From contig NZ_PKOZ01000001.1 of the NCBI RefSeq assembly GCF_002946355.1, positions 124,001-188,000 on the forward strand: 64,000 nt of DNA, written 5' to 3'. Shown here piece by piece: positions 16,055 to 27,567 of the stretch. The notes under the pieces were generated by a model that worked only from the letters and a program-made list of their open reading frames with translations, was not told the DNA's origin and ran no database searches. Origin of the DNA: Pradoshia eiseniae. Its GTDB lineage: Bacteria > Bacillota > Bacilli > Bacillales > Pradoshiaceae. Each line of letters opens with the position of its first letter. Position 1 is the stretch's first letter. The translations under genes were made by a program, and so were the position numbers.

Positions 16055-17212
16055 ATGAAACAGACAAAGTCTAATCTGATTATCGCATTGAAAGCAGCCA
16101 CCATAATCCGTTTTTTCGTTTATCTTGCCGGCGCCATGATGATTTTATTTCTGCTGATCGGGCTGCTGACAGCCTTGAAGCCTGAATATCGCGTTTCATC
16201 TAATTCCTTAAATGAAGCAACAAGGCAGATGGCAGGTAAGACTCTTTATAAGCATCTTGTTAAAGGAAATGTGTATTTTCAGCAAACATTGCCCACTGGT
16301 GAGGTGCCGACAATCGGGGAGCAACTGTTTCAATATGTGACGAATATAACGCTGGATGACCCAAGAAGCTTGCTTGGCAGAGAATTGCCTGGCTATTCAC
16401 TCTTTGATGGGGATATTCTAATTGCGGGCGAAGGGACAAATTACACGAATATGCCGATTGAATCCGCTCCTTTGCCGGAGTCGCTTGAAAAGGATTCGGA
16501 TGTTGACCCAATAGAGAAGGAGGAAGGCTCAAAAGAAGAGAAAAAAGCGTCTCCTGAGGAAAAACAAGTATTCATTTATTTCTCTCATACACGGGAATCT
16601 TATCTTCCTCTATTAAAAGGGGTGACAGACCCTAATGCGGCTTCCCATTCGAAGGTGAACGTTACGCTTGTAGGTGATAAACTGAAGGATGCTTTGGAAG
16701 AAAGAGGCGTGGGAGCGAAGGTCGACAAAACGGATGTTTATGCCCAGTTGCAAAAGAAGAATTTGAGTTATGCCAGCTCCTATACAGAGTCTAGGAAAAT
16801 CATTGAGGCAGCCGTAGCGCAAAAAAAAGATACACACTACTATATTGATGTTCATCGAGATTCGCAAAGAAAAAAAGTGACAACCATTAATATTAATGGG
16901 AAGGATTATGCAAAAATTTGTTTTATCATCGGGGGAGAGAACCCGAACTATGAGAAGAATTTGAAGCTTGCGAAGGAAATTCATAAGCGGATTTCGGATA
17001 AATACCCTGGGCTCAGCCGTGGAGTTTTCGAGAAGAGAGGTGCTTCCACAAATGGGAAATTTAATCAGGATTTATCCGAAAACGCTATGCTCGTTGAAGC
17101 AGGCGGGGTGGACAATACGATGGAGGAGTTGAATCACTCCATGGACGTTCTCGCTGGAGCGCTGTCTGAGCATATACTTGATGCAGAAGCTGTTATGGGT
17201 GATGGCAACTGA
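16055..17212 (+). CDS. spoIIP: Stage II sporulation protein P (engulfment amidase/endopeptidase)
   Basis: 385 residues (B. subtilis 401). SpoIIP, with SpoIID and SpoIIM, cleaves peptidoglycan to drive engulfment. An N-terminal membrane anchor lies at about 19-45, then a low-complexity acidic linker (about 140-170, rich in E, K, S), then the amidase domain: FIYFSHTRESYLPLL near 177, YYIDVHRDSQRKK with a metal-site histidine near 270, and ENAMLVEAGGVDNTMEE with the catalytic glutamate. ATG start with AAAGGGTGG. Upstream gpr and downstream yqxA match the B. subtilis order. Confidence 0.95.
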   Translation: MKQTKSNLIIALKAATIIRFFVYLAGAMMILFLLIGLLTALKPEYRVSSNSLNEATRQMAGKTLYKHLVKGNVYFQQTLPTGEVPTIGEQLFQYVTNITLDDPRSLLGRELPGYSLFDGDILIAGEGTNYTNMPIESAPLPESLEKDSDVDPIEKEEGSKEEKKASPEEKQVFIYFSHTRESYLPLLKGVTDPNAASHSKVNVTLVGDKLKDALEERGVGAKVDKTDVYAQLQKKNLSYASSYTESRKIIEAAVAQKKDTHYYIDVHRDSQRKKVTTININGKDYAKICFIIGGENPNYEKNLKLAKEIHKRISDKYPGLSRGVFEKRGASTNGKFNQDLSENAMLVEAGGVDNTMEELNHSMDVLAGALSEHILDAEAVMGDGN

Positions 17213-17246
17213 TTAACTGGAAAATCACGAAAAAGGAGAATGCCAA

Positions 17247-17579
17247 ATGGGTAAATTTATATGGAAGGCAAGTTTGCTTATTCTGCTGCTTTTCTTCGGC
17301 GTGATTTTGGGTATGCAATATGCCAACCAAAACATGAAGAAAATGCAAGGATATGATGATCCGAAGATGTATGAAGCCTTTACGGTAGAGAAAGAGGGCG
17401 ACGGGGAAATCAATGCGACCATGCTCGGGCAGGATATCTCGATGGCGGATATTGAGGAGAAGAAAGAGGAAATGGAAGAATGGAAAGCCTATAATGTCCT
17501 CTCAAGTGCAGGCAAAGGTATCTCCAATGCGTGTACAGGCATTTTTCAAGGGCTTGCCGATTTAATTTCAAATGAATAA
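17247..17579 (+). CDS. yqxA: YqxA, small membrane-associated protein (DUF3679 type)
   Basis: 110 residues (B. subtilis YqxA 112). One N-terminal membrane helix (ASLLILLLFFGVILGMQYA), a conserved MQYANQNMKKMQGYDDP segment, then an acidic, probably coiled-coil, cytoplasmic or external part. Lies between spoIIP and lepA as in B. subtilis and is likely cotranscribed with spoIIP (34-nt gap). Function unknown. Confidence 0.85.
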   Translation: MGKFIWKASLLILLLFFGVILGMQYANQNMKKMQGYDDPKMYEAFTVEKEGDGEINATMLGQDISMADIEEKKEEMEEWKAYNVLSSAGKGISNACTGIFQGLADLISNE

Positions 17580-17590
17580 GATACCCATTT

Positions 17591-17621
17591 CCCGAAAGAC
17601 ATATGTTTTTCGGGTTTTTTA
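17591..17621 (+). terminator. Terminator after yqxA
   Basis: CCCGAAA (17591-17597) pairs with TTTCGGG, followed by TTTTTT. It ends the gpr-spoIIP-yqxA unit. Confidence 0.85.
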
Positions 17622-17719
17622 TCTGTAAACAGAGGCTGTCACTACGTTAGTGAACCCTGTTGCCTCGGACGGAATCCGGGGAGGAAGAATTTAATTCTGA
17701 CGCCTCGTGCATTAACCGT

Positions 17720-17748
17720 TTACGGTTTGAATTTCTTTCTGCTATAAT
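17720..17748 (+). promoter_or_regulatory. Probable SigA promoter of lepA
   Basis: TATAAT at 17743-17748 with TTACGG 17 nt upstream, 43 nt before the lepA start. The -10 is perfect and the -35 is weak. Confidence 0.5.
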
Positions 17749-17791
17749 CAACAGTATCTGTGTTTTGAAAGTAACAGGAGTGAAAACGACA

Positions 17792-19627
17792 ATGAATAAT
17801 CAGGAACGGCTAAAAAGACAAAGCAAGATCCGTAACTTCTCGATTATCGCCCATATTGACCATGGGAAATCGACATTAGCGGACAGAATATTAGAGAAGA
17901 CCAATGCCCTCACGTCCAGAGAAATGAAGGATCAGCTGCTGGATTCCATGGATTTGGAAAGAGAGCGCGGCATTACAATTAAATTAAATGCCGTTCAATT
18001 GAAATATAAAGCAAAAGATGGAGAGGAATATATTTACCATCTAATCGATACTCCAGGACATGTTGACTTCACTTATGAAGTTTCCCGATCCCTTGCGGCT
18101 TGTGAAGGGGCAGTTCTCGTTGTAGACGCTGCCCAAGGCATTGAAGCGCAAACATTGGCCAATGTGTACCTTGCGCTTGATAATGACCTGGAAATCCTGC
18201 CAATCATCAATAAGATTGATTTGCCAAGTGCGGATCCTGAGCGCGTGCGCCAGGAGATTGAGGACGTGATTGGCCTTGATGCCTCTGAAGCAGTACTTGC
18301 ATCAGCGAAAGCTGGAATCGGCATTGAGGAAATCCTGGAGCAGATTGCCGAGAAAGTCCCTGCGCCGAGCGGAGACCCAGAAGCGCCTTTAAAAGCGCTA
18401 ATTTTTGACTCCTTATATGACGCGTATCGCGGTGTTATCGCTTATATCCGTGTCGTAGAAGGCACAGTGAAGCCTGGCGATAAGATCAAAATGATGGCAA
18501 CAGGCAAGGAATTTGAGGTCATCGAAGTAGGTGTTCATACGCCAAAGGCAACCGTTTGTGATGAGCTGACTGTCGGAGATGTAGGATTCTTGACGGCAGC
18601 AATCAAGAATGTTGGCGACACCCAAGTAGGGGACACAATCACAAATGCCAAGAATGGGGCGACTGAGCCGCTTCCTGGCTACCGCCGCTTAAATCCAATG
18701 GTGTATTGCGGTCTTTATCCTATTGATACAGCGAAATTTAATGATTTACGTGAAGCATTAGAGAAGCTGCAGTTAAATGACTCTGCTTTGCAATATGAAC
18801 CAGAGACATCCCAAGCGCTTGGATTTGGTTTCCGCTGCGGATTCCTCGGGCTGCTTCATATGGAAATCATTCAAGAGCGGATTGAGCGGGAATTCAATAT
18901 TGATTTGATTACAACCGCGCCGAGCGTTATTTACAAGGTAAAGATGACAGACGGAACAGATCTTGATATTGACAACCCTTCTAATATGCCTGACCCGCAA
19001 AAGATTGACCGCATCGAAGAGCCATATGTGAAGGCGACATTGATGGCGCCGAATGACTTTGTTGGAGCAATCATGGAATTATGCCAAACGAAGCGCGGCA
19101 ACTTTATCGATATGCAATATGTTGATGAGAATCGTGTGAGTATCATATATGAAATTCCGCTTTCTGAGATTGTCTATGATTTCTTTGATCAGTTGAAATC
19201 AAGTACGAAGGGATATGCATCCTTCGACTATGAATTAATCGGCTATAAAGAATCAAAACTGGTTAAGATGGATATCCTTCTTAACGGAGAAACAGTCGAT
19301 GCCTTAAGCTTCATCGTTCACAAAGACTTTGCCTATGAGCGCGGCAAGGTCATTGTTGAGAAGTTGAAAGAGCTCATTCCGCGCCAGCAATTTGAGGTGC
19401 CTGTACAAGCGGCAATCGGTAATAAGATCATTGCACGCTCTTCTATTAAAGCGATGAGGAAGAACGTTCTTGCCAAATGTTATGGCGGGGACATCTCCCG
19501 TAAGCGTAAGCTTCTAGAGAAGCAAAAAGAAGGGAAGAAGCGGATGAAGCAGGTCGGTTCTGTTGAAGTGCCGCAGGAAGCCTTCATGGCTGTCCTGAAA
19601 ATGGATGATTCAAACACGAAAAAATAA
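17792..19627 (+). CDS. lepA: Elongation factor 4 (LepA), ribosome back-translocase GTPase
   Basis: 611 residues (B. subtilis 612). Domain order: GTPase domain with P-loop AHIDHGKST at about 20-28, DTPGHVDF, and NKIDLP; a domain II beta-barrel; EF-G-like domains III and V; and the LepA-specific C-terminal domain ending with basic [20 protein letters not shown] chose ATG 17792 with ACAGGAGTG upstream; a longer in-frame reading has no family support. Single-gene unit with its own promoter and terminator. Confidence 0.97.
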   Translation: MNNQERLKRQSKIRNFSIIAHIDHGKSTLADRILEKTNALTSREMKDQLLDSMDLERERGITIKLNAVQLKYKAKDGEEYIYHLIDTPGHVDFTYEVSRSLAACEGAVLVVDAAQGIEAQTLANVYLALDNDLEILPIINKIDLPSADPERVRQEIEDVIGLDASEAVLASAKAGIGIEEILEQIAEKVPAPSGDPEAPLKALIFDSLYDAYRGVIAYIRVVEGTVKPGDKIKMMATGKEFEVIEVGVHTPKATVCDELTVGDVGFLTAAIKNVGDTQVGDTITNAKNGATEPLPGYRRLNPMVYCGLYPIDTAKFNDLREALEKLQLNDSALQYEPETSQALGFGFRCGFLGLLHMEIIQERIEREFNIDLITTAPSVIYKVKMTDGTDLDIDNPSNMPDPQKIDRIEEPYVKATLMAPNDFVGAIMELCQTKRGNFIDMQYVDENRVSIIYEIPLSEIVYDFFDQLKSSTKGYASFDYELIGYKESKLVKMDILLNGETVDALSFIVHKDFAYERGKVIVEKLKELIPRQQFEVPVQAAIGNKIIARSSIKAMRKNVLAKCYGGDISRKRKLLEKQKEGKKRMKQVGSVEVPQEAFMAVLKMDDSNTKK

Positions 19628-19644
19628 CAGGAATACGAAACCTT

Positions 19645-19680
19645 GGAGGCCGGACATTTTTGTTCTGGCCTCATTTTTAT
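19645..19680 (+). terminator. Terminator after lepA
   Basis: A GGAGGCCGGA / TTCTGGCCTC stem followed by ATTTTTATT, 20 nt after the lepA stop. Confidence 0.85.
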
Positions 19681-19729
19681 TATGATGATAGTGCAGTACC
19701 ACCAGTTCGAAGAAAAGAGGTGCTATCTA

Positions 19730-20857
19730 TTGGCACAAAGCATGTATGTTCATATACCATTTTGCACGCAGATTTGTCATTACTGCGATTTTAATAAATT
19801 TTTCATTCAAAACCAGCCGGTCGATGAGTATATAGAGGCACTGGGCAAAGAGATGTCCTTATATGACTTGGATAACAAAGAAATGAAGACGGTATTTATC
19901 GGAGGGGGAACACCAACGGCGCTTGATGCTTTCCAGATGGAAAGACTTCTCACTTCCATTCATGATCATATTCGTCTTGGAAAGGGCTATGAATTTACAA
20001 TTGAGGCCAATCCAGGTGACTTGACAAAGGATAAGCTTGCCGTCATGAAGGAGGCAGGGGTCAATCGCTTGAGCCTGGGTGTCCAGACCTTTAACGAACA
20101 ACTGTTGAAAAAAATCGGTCGTGCCCATAATGTGGATGATGTGTACCGTACGGTCAGCCTTGCCCGTGAAGCAGGATTTGAAAATATAAGCATTGATCTT
20201 ATTTATTCGCTGCCTGGACAGACAATCGATGATTTGAAAGAAACGATTGACCGTGCGCTGGAGTTTGAGCTTCCGCATTTCTCCGCTTATTCGCTTATCA
20301 TTGAGCCGAAAACCGTCTTTTATATTATGCTTAATAAAGGAAAGCTGAGCTTGCCTTCAGAGGATACAGAGGCTTCCATGTATGAATATGTGATGGATCG
20401 GATGGAACGGGCGGGATATCATCAATATGAGATATCTAATTTTGGTAAACCGGGCTATGAGAGCAAGCATAATCTCGTCTATTGGAATAATGAAGAGTAC
20501 TATGGGTTTGGAGCGGGCGCGCACGGCTATTTGGATGGGATACGCTACCATAATCATGGTCCCTTGAAAAAATACATGAATGCCATCGGCAATGGAGAGA
20601 AACCTATTATTGAGCAGATAAATGTCTCGATGAGGGAGAGGATGGAAGAGGAAATGTTCCTCGGCCTCAGGAAAACAGACGGGGTTTCGCTAGAAGGGTT
20701 TAAGCGCCATTTCGGTGTTGATATGAATGAGGTGTTTGGTGAGGTAATCACCAATTTGACTCAAAAGGAATTACTCGTTATCAGTGAGGGGAAAATCAAG
20801 CTCACCCGTCAAGGGAAACTGATTGGCAATGAGGTATTTCAAGATTTTTTACTATAG
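19730..20857 (+). CDS. hemW: HemW-type radical SAM protein (heme chaperone, HemN-like)
   Basis: 375 residues (B. subtilis YqeR/HemW 379). The radical SAM cluster motif C12-x3-C16-x2-C19 is in FCTQICHYCDF, followed by GGGTPTAL and EANPGDLT. The sequence lacks the extra N-terminal region of true coproporphyrinogen dehydrogenase HemN. Family knowledge favours heme trafficking rather than porphyrin oxidation. TTG 19730 is chosen because AAGAGGTG lies 7 nt upstream; ATG 19742 is an alternative. No separate promoter was identified between the lepA terminator and this gene. Confidence 0.92.
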   Translation: MAQSMYVHIPFCTQICHYCDFNKFFIQNQPVDEYIEALGKEMSLYDLDNKEMKTVFIGGGTPTALDAFQMERLLTSIHDHIRLGKGYEFTIEANPGDLTKDKLAVMKEAGVNRLSLGVQTFNEQLLKKIGRAHNVDDVYRTVSLAREAGFENISIDLIYSLPGQTIDDLKETIDRALEFELPHFSAYSLIIEPKTVFYIMLNKGKLSLPSEDTEASMYEYVMDRMERAGYHQYEISNFGKPGYESKHNLVYWNNEEYYGFGAGAHGYLDGIRYHNHGPLKKYMNAIGNGEKPIIEQINVSMRERMEEEMFLGLRKTDGVSLEGFKRHFGVDMNEVFGEVITNLTQKELLVISEGKIKLTRQGKLIGNEVFQDFLL

Positions 20858-20891
20858 TTAAAAAATGATACTGAAAACACAATCATAACCG

Positions 20892-20920
20892 TTGACACCT
20901 TCCGACCGTTTTGATACTTT
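20892..20920 (+). promoter_or_regulatory. SigA promoter of the hrcA operon
   Basis: TTGACA (20892-20897), a 17-nt spacer, TACTTT (20915-20920). Transcription would begin close to the CIRCE element, as in other HrcA-controlled promoters. Confidence 0.6.
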
Positions 20921-20930
20921 ATTTATAGAC

Positions 20931-20957
20931 TTAGCACTCGAGAGTAAAGAGTGCTAA
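20931..20957 (+). promoter_or_regulatory. CIRCE operator (HrcA binding site)
   Basis: TTAGCACTC, a 9-nt spacer, GAGTGCTAA: a perfect match to the CIRCE inverted repeat. It lies 16 nt before the hrcA start and downstream of the promoter. It is the target of HrcA, which needs GroEL for activity, so the operon is autoregulated and heat-inducible. Confidence 0.97.
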
Positions 20958-20972
20958 CAGGGGTGATTATCG

Positions 20973-22007
20973 ATGTTAACAAACAGACAACTGCTTATTT
21001 TGCAAGTGATCATCGATGATTTTATTTCTACCGCTCAGCCTGTCGGTTCACGGAATATCTCGAAGAAGGATGGCATTTCGCTCAGTTCGGCTACCATCAG
21101 GAATGAAATGGCTGACCTTGAGGAAATGGGATATATAGAGAAAACCCACACCTCCTCCGGGCGTATTCCCTCTGAAAAAGGGTATCGGTACTATGTGGAT
21201 CATCTCGTATCACCGCAGCAGCTTCAACAAGAAGACATCCATAAGTTAAAATCGATTTTTAAAGATAAGCTTTTTGAACTTGAGAAGATTGTCCAACGGT
21301 CAGCTGGCATTCTTTCAGAGATCACCAATTACACGACGATCATGCTCGGACCTGCTGTGTCAGATAACTACTTACGCAGGATTCAAATCGTGCCGCTTGG
21401 CAATAATATGGCAACAGCCATCATTGTCACCGATACGGGGCATGTTGAGAATAAGATGATTTATCTTCCGCCAGGCATCGATATGGATGAAATGGAGAGA
21501 ATCGTCAATATTTTAAATGACCGCCTTATAGGGGTTCCATTAACACAGTTGAGGGAGAAAATCTATAAGGAGGTAGCCGTTCTGCTGAAGCAGCATATCA
21601 CGAATTATGATATGGTGCTGCATATGATTGCGACAACTTTGCAGATTCCGGCCAATGAGAAGCTGTTCTTTGGCGGAAAAGCCAATATGCTCAGCCAGCC
21701 TGAATTCCATGATATTGAGAAAGTGAAAGCGATTCTGAATGTCATCGAACAGGAAAAGGATTTGTATGAATTGGTAAGTCAAACACCTGTTGGCATCAAT
21801 GTCCGAATTGGTCATGAGAATAATAATCTTGCACTAAGCAACTGCAGCATCATAAGCGCATCCTATTCCATAGGAGATGAGAGCTTAGGTTCTATCGCAA
21901 TTCTTGGGCCAACCAGGATGGACTATGCTCGCGTCATTGGCTTGCTGTCCTTTTTCTCTGACAATTTGAGTTCGATGCTCACAGAGCAGTATCAAAATAA
22001 AAAGTAA
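20973..22007 (+). CDS. hrcA: Heat-inducible transcription repressor HrcA
   Basis: 344 residues (B. subtilis 343). An N-terminal winged-helix domain ([16 protein letters not shown] to the [17 protein letters not shown] wing), then a GAF-like dimerisation domain with an inserted segment. The CIRCE element immediately upstream confirms the assignment. ATG start with AGGGGTGAT. First gene of the cluster hrcA-grpE-dnaK-dnaJ-prmA-rsmE-mtaB. Confidence 0.98.
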   Translation: MLTNRQLLILQVIIDDFISTAQPVGSRNISKKDGISLSSATIRNEMADLEEMGYIEKTHTSSGRIPSEKGYRYYVDHLVSPQQLQQEDIHKLKSIFKDKLFELEKIVQRSAGILSEITNYTTIMLGPAVSDNYLRRIQIVPLGNNMATAIIVTDTGHVENKMIYLPPGIDMDEMERIVNILNDRLIGVPLTQLREKIYKEVAVLLKQHITNYDMVLHMIATTLQIPANEKLFFGGKANMLSQPEFHDIEKVKAILNVIEQEKDLYELVSQTPVGINVRIGHENNNLALSNCSIISASYSIGDESLGSIAILGPTRMDYARVIGLLSFFSDNLSSMLTEQYQNKK

Positions 22008-22068
22008 CGGTAATAGTAGTAATATTATTGCTGGATATATTGGAAAGCTTTTAGGGAGGTGAGAAGCA

Positions 22069-22668
22069 GTGGCTGAAAACAAACAGGAACAAACTGTAGA
22101 TGAAACAATTGAAGAGATTTTTGATGAAACAGATGTTAATGAAACACAAGATACAGATTCAACATCCGAATCTGGTGCAGCTGATGCGGCTTCTGATGAG
22201 GTAGCCGAGGAGCAAGAAAGCACAAGAGAAGCTGAGCTTGAACAGAAGCTGAAGGAAGCGGAAGCAAAATATTTGCGCCTTTACGCTGATTTTGACAATT
22301 ATCGCCGCCGCGTTAAGCTTGATGCTGAGGCAGCGCAGAAGTATAGAGCGCAATCCTTGGTGACAAACTTACTGCCAGCGCTTGATAACTTTGAAAGAGC
22401 GCTTAAGATTTCCTCTGAGAATGATGAAACAAAGGCACTTCTTCAAGGAATGAACATGGTGTTAAGCGGCATTCAAGCAGCGCTTAAGGAAGAAGGCGTG
22501 GAAGAAATTAAAGCCGTTGGCGAGGAATTCGACCCGCATCAGCATCAAGCTGTCATGCAGGACAATAATCCGGACTATGGTTCAAATATTGTAGTGGATG
22601 AGCTTCAAAAAGGCTATAAACTCAAAGACCGTGTGATTCGACCATCAATGGTGAAGGTGAATCAATAA
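22069..22668 (+). CDS. grpE: GrpE, nucleotide exchange factor of DnaK
   Basis: 199 residues (B. subtilis 187). A long acidic, disordered N-terminus (about 1-50, rich in E/D/T) leads into a coiled-coil helix ([22 protein letters not shown]), then the four-helix region and a beta-domain ending [19 protein letters not shown] start at 22069 with a strong AGGGAGGTGAG ribosome site. Confidence 0.97.
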   Translation: MAENKQEQTVDETIEEIFDETDVNETQDTDSTSESGAADAASDEVAEEQESTREAELEQKLKEAEAKYLRLYADFDNYRRRVKLDAEAAQKYRAQSLVTNLLPALDNFERALKISSENDETKALLQGMNMVLSGIQAALKEEGVEEIKAVGEEFDPHQHQAVMQDNNPDYGSNIVVDELQKGYKLKDRVIRPSMVKVNQ

Positions 22669-22690
22669 GGTTACATATTACGGGAGGTAA

Positions 22691-24523
<1,833 letters not shown>

Positions 24524-24538
24524 TGACCGTACAAAAAT

Positions 24539-24576
24539 AGTCAAAGTCAAGGTTTGCTTGACTTTGGCTTTTTTTA
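24539..24576 (+). terminator. Terminator between dnaK and dnaJ
   Basis: AGTCAAAGTCAAG (24539-24551) pairs with CTTGACTTTGGCT (24557-24569), followed by TTTTTTT. It may be partial, reducing rather than ending transcription into dnaJ. Confidence 0.85.
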
Positions 24577-24601
24577 ACGTCTTATCCATTTGCTGTTTAT
24601 A

Positions 24602-24631
24602 TTGCAACGCATGTTTATCAAGTGGTACAAT
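24602..24631 (+). promoter_or_regulatory. Possible internal promoter before dnaJ
   Basis: TTGCAA (24602-24607), an 18-nt spacer, TACAAT (24626-24631), 48 nt before the dnaJ start and after the terminator. It would allow dnaJ to mtaB expression independent of CIRCE. Confidence 0.5.
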
Positions 24632-24679
24632 ATTTTTTATGTGAAACGACGGATATTAAAAGAATCAGGAGTGTGAGGA

Positions 24680-25810
24680 ATGAGCAAACGGGATTATTAT
24701 GAGGTGCTTGGGGTTGGCAAAAATGCCTCGAAGGATGAATTGAAGAAAGCGTATCGTCGCCTTTCCAAACAATATCACCCTGACATTAATAAAGAAGCAG
24801 ATGCAGCGGATAAGTTCAAAGAGGTCAAGGAAGCTTATGAAGTCTTAAGCGATGACCAGAAGAGAGCCCGCTATGACCAATTCGGCCATGAGGATCCAAC
24901 TCAAGGATTCGGTGGAGCTGGCGGTGCCGGCTTCGAAGGCTTTGGCGGTTTTGAGGATATTTTCAATACATTCTTTGGCGGAGGCGGCGGCCGTCGCCGC
25001 GATCCGAATGCACCGCGTCAAGGGGATGACCTTCAATACACGATGACTTTGTCGTTTGAAGAAGCGTGCTTTGGAACGGAGACTACGATTGAAATTCCGA
25101 GAGATGAAGAGTGTGATACATGTAAGGGAACTGGCGCTAAGCCGGGAACATCCCCAGAGACATGCTCGCATTGTCATGGCACTGGCCAGCTGAATGTGGA
25201 GCAAAATACACCATTTGGCCGGATTGTAAACCGCCGTGTATGTCAGCACTGCAGCGGTACAGGGAAGATCATTAAGAATAAATGCGCAACCTGTCATGGA
25301 AAAGGTACGGTCAGAAAACGCAATAAGATCCAAATCAAGGTTCCGGCTGGCGTGGATGATGGTCAGCAATTACGTGTACCTGGCAAAGGGGAGCCTGGTG
25401 TTAATGGCGGCCCTGCCGGAGACTTATTTGTCGTATTCCAAATTAAACCTCACGAGTTTTTCGAGCGTGATGGGGATGATATTTATTGTGAAATGCCAAT
25501 TACGTTTGCACAGGCAGCTCTCGGGGATGAGATTGAAGTTCCGACCATCCATGGGAAAGTGAAACTGAAGGTTCCTGCAGGCACGCAAACAGGCACACGT
25601 TTCCGATTGAAAGGCAAGGGTGTGCAGAATGTAAGGGGCTATGGCCAAGGTGACCAGCATATCCGCATTTTAGTCGTAACACCGACAAAGCTTTCTGATA
25701 AGCAAAAGGAACTGATCAGGGAGTTTGCGGAAATCAGCGGCCAAGGTCAGCTGGACGAACATGAGGAAGGTTTCTTCTCAAAAGTAAAACGAGCATTTAA
25801 AGGTGAATAA
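24680..25810 (+). CDS. dnaJ: Chaperone DnaJ (Hsp40)
   Basis: 376 residues (B. subtilis 375). J domain with the HPD tripeptide at about 33-35, a Gly/Phe-rich linker (about 73-105), four CxxCxGxG zinc repeats ([32 protein letters not shown]), and two C-terminal beta domains. It stimulates DnaK ATP hydrolysis and delivers substrates. ATG start with AGGAGTGTGAGG. Confidence 0.98.
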   Translation: MSKRDYYEVLGVGKNASKDELKKAYRRLSKQYHPDINKEADAADKFKEVKEAYEVLSDDQKRARYDQFGHEDPTQGFGGAGGAGFEGFGGFEDIFNTFFGGGGGRRRDPNAPRQGDDLQYTMTLSFEEACFGTETTIEIPRDEECDTCKGTGAKPGTSPETCSHCHGTGQLNVEQNTPFGRIVNRRVCQHCSGTGKIIKNKCATCHGKGTVRKRNKIQIKVPAGVDDGQQLRVPGKGEPGVNGGPAGDLFVVFQIKPHEFFERDGDDIYCEMPITFAQAALGDEIEVPTIHGKVKLKVPAGTQTGTRFRLKGKGVQNVRGYGQGDQHIRILVVTPTKLSDKQKELIREFAEISGQGQLDEHEEGFFSKVKRAFKGE

Positions 25811-25828
25811 ACAGGTAGGAGTTGGTAG

Positions 25829-26770
25829 ATGATGAAGTGGTCCGAATTATGTATTCATACAACAAATGAAGCAGTCGAACCAATATCGAATATATTGCAT
25901 GAGGCTGGAGCAAGCGGTGTGGTGATTGAAGATCCGCTTGAACTTGTCCGTGAGAGGGAGAATGTATTCGGCGAAATCTATCAGCTCGACCCTAATGACT
26001 TCCCGGATGAGGGCGTCATTGTTAAGGCGTACTTGCCGGTTAATAGTTTCCTTGGAGAAACCGTTGATGGAATCAAAGAATTGATCAATAACCTTGTTGA
26101 GTATGATATTGACCTAGGCGTGAATAAAGTGACAATTAGTGAAGTGAATGAGGAAGAATGGGCGACAGCGTGGAAGAAGTATTATCACCCAGTGAAGATC
26201 TCTGAACAAATCACGATTGTCCCAACATGGGAAGAGTATACACCTGTCAGCAGTGATGAGAAAATTATCGAGCTTGACCCAGGGATGGCGTTTGGAACAG
26301 GTACGCATCCTACGACAATTCTATGCATCCAGGCACTTGAAAAACGGGTCAAGCCTGGCATGCGCATCATCGATGTGGGTACTGGCTCAGGTGTTTTGAC
26401 GATTGCTGCAGCTAAATATGGGGCAGAGGAAATCCTTGCGCTTGACTTGGATGAAGTCGCTGTAAATAGTGCCAAGATCAATTGCAAACTGAACAAAGTT
26501 CATGATAAAGTGACGATTAAGCAAAATGACCTGTTAAAGGGCGTGGAATTTGAAGCTGATATCATTGTCGCCAACATTCTTGCTGAGGTCATTGTCCGCT
26601 TCACTGATGATGTAGCGCGCCTGCTTAAGTCTGGCGGACTCTTCATTTCTTCCGGAATCATTAAACAGAAAAGAGCGGAAGTTGAAGAGGCGATCGTGAA
26701 ATCAGGATTGGTCATAGATGAAGTCGTGACCATGGAGGACTGGGTGTCCATTACAGCACGAAAGCAATAA
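25829..26770 (+). CDS. prmA: Ribosomal protein L11 methyltransferase
   Basis: 313 residues. An N-terminal L11-recognition domain ([18 protein letters not shown]) and a C-terminal Rossmann methyltransferase domain with [16 protein letters not shown] near 177 and the NPPY-like NILAEVI near 245. Two adjacent ATG codons (25829 and 25832) are possible starts; homologues usually begin MKWSE, which would be the second. It sits between dnaJ and rsmE, as in B. subtilis. Confidence 0.94.
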   Translation: MMKWSELCIHTTNEAVEPISNILHEAGASGVVIEDPLELVRERENVFGEIYQLDPNDFPDEGVIVKAYLPVNSFLGETVDGIKELINNLVEYDIDLGVNKVTISEVNEEEWATAWKKYYHPVKISEQITIVPTWEEYTPVSSDEKIIELDPGMAFGTGTHPTTILCIQALEKRVKPGMRIIDVGTGSGVLTIAAAKYGAEEILALDLDEVAVNSAKINCKLNKVHDKVTIKQNDLLKGVEFEADIIVANILAEVIVRFTDDVARLLKSGGLFISSGIIKQKRAEVEEAIVKSGLVIDEVVTMEDWVSITARKQ

Positions 26771-26815
26771 GCTGGAACGGAAATTAAGATAAGTAAGGAA
26801 GAAGGATGCGAGGCC

Positions 26816-27562
26816 ATGCAGAGATATTTTATTCAAGAAATGATCGATGAAGATACCGTAACAGTCTCAGGAGATGACTTTCACCATATGACCCGAGTAA
26901 TGCGGATGGAGACAGGAGACCGTTTCTACGGGGTGGTTAACACCAAGACCGCACTTATCGAAATCGATGATATCCTCGAACAAACTCTTCGTGGCCGAAT
27001 CGTTGACTGGGTGGATGAAACGAAGGAATTGCCTATTCAAGTGAGCATCGCGAACGGCTTGCCTAAAGGGGATAAATTAGAGTGGGTCATTCAAAAAGGG
27101 ACAGAGCTTGGTGCCCATGCGTTTATCCCTTTTATGGCAACTCGTTCCATCGTAAAATGGGATGCAAAAAAAGCCGCCAAAAAAACAGAACGGCTGCGCA
27201 AGATTGCGAAAGAGGCGGCGGAGCAATCGCATCGCACCGTTATCCCGCAAATTGATGACCCGGTCACATTCAATCGCTTGCTTCAGCTGGCCGAAGATTA
27301 TGATCATAAGCTTGTAGCTTATGAAGAGGAGGCCAAGCAAGGAGAAAGCTTGCGGCTAGTCGAGACCTTAAAGGAAATCAAGCAGGGTGAGAAGCTTTTA
27401 ATCGTCTTTGGGCCCGAAGGTGGTTTGGACGAGAAAGAGATTGAAGGACTGATAGCTCAAGGCTTTAGAACATGCAGTCTAGGACCGCGTATTCTCCGGA
27501 CGGAGACAGCGCCAATGTATGCCTTATCAGCGATATCTTATCAATTAGAATTAGTGAGGTGA
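26816..27562 (+). CDS. rsmE: 16S rRNA m3U1498 methyltransferase
   Basis: 248 residues (B. subtilis YqeU 256). SPOUT-class enzyme with an N-terminal PUA-like domain (QRYFIQEMI, HHMTRVMRM) and a C-terminal trefoil-knot SAM site: IVFGPEGGLDEKEI and SLGPRILRTETAPMYALS. ATG start at 26816. mtaB begins 5 nt downstream and its ribosome site is inside the rsmE tail. Confidence 0.95.
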   Translation: MQRYFIQEMIDEDTVTVSGDDFHHMTRVMRMETGDRFYGVVNTKTALIEIDDILEQTLRGRIVDWVDETKELPIQVSIANGLPKGDKLEWVIQKGTELGAHAFIPFMATRSIVKWDAKKAAKKTERLRKIAKEAAEQSHRTVIPQIDDPVTFNRLLQLAEDYDHKLVAYEEEAKQGESLRLVETLKEIKQGEKLLIVFGPEGGLDEKEIEGLIAQGFRTCSLGPRILRTETAPMYALSAISYQLELVR

Positions 27563-27567
27563 AGGAA

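Noticed and set aside
24845-25369. Minus-strand open frame of 174 codons inside dnaJ
   Set aside because: Lies entirely within dnaJ on the other strand and has no family features; it is due to codon bias.
27304-27322. 8-bp inverted repeat CATAAGCT/AGCTTATG within rsmE
   Set aside because: Short, internal to a gene, and of a size expected by chance in this much sequence.
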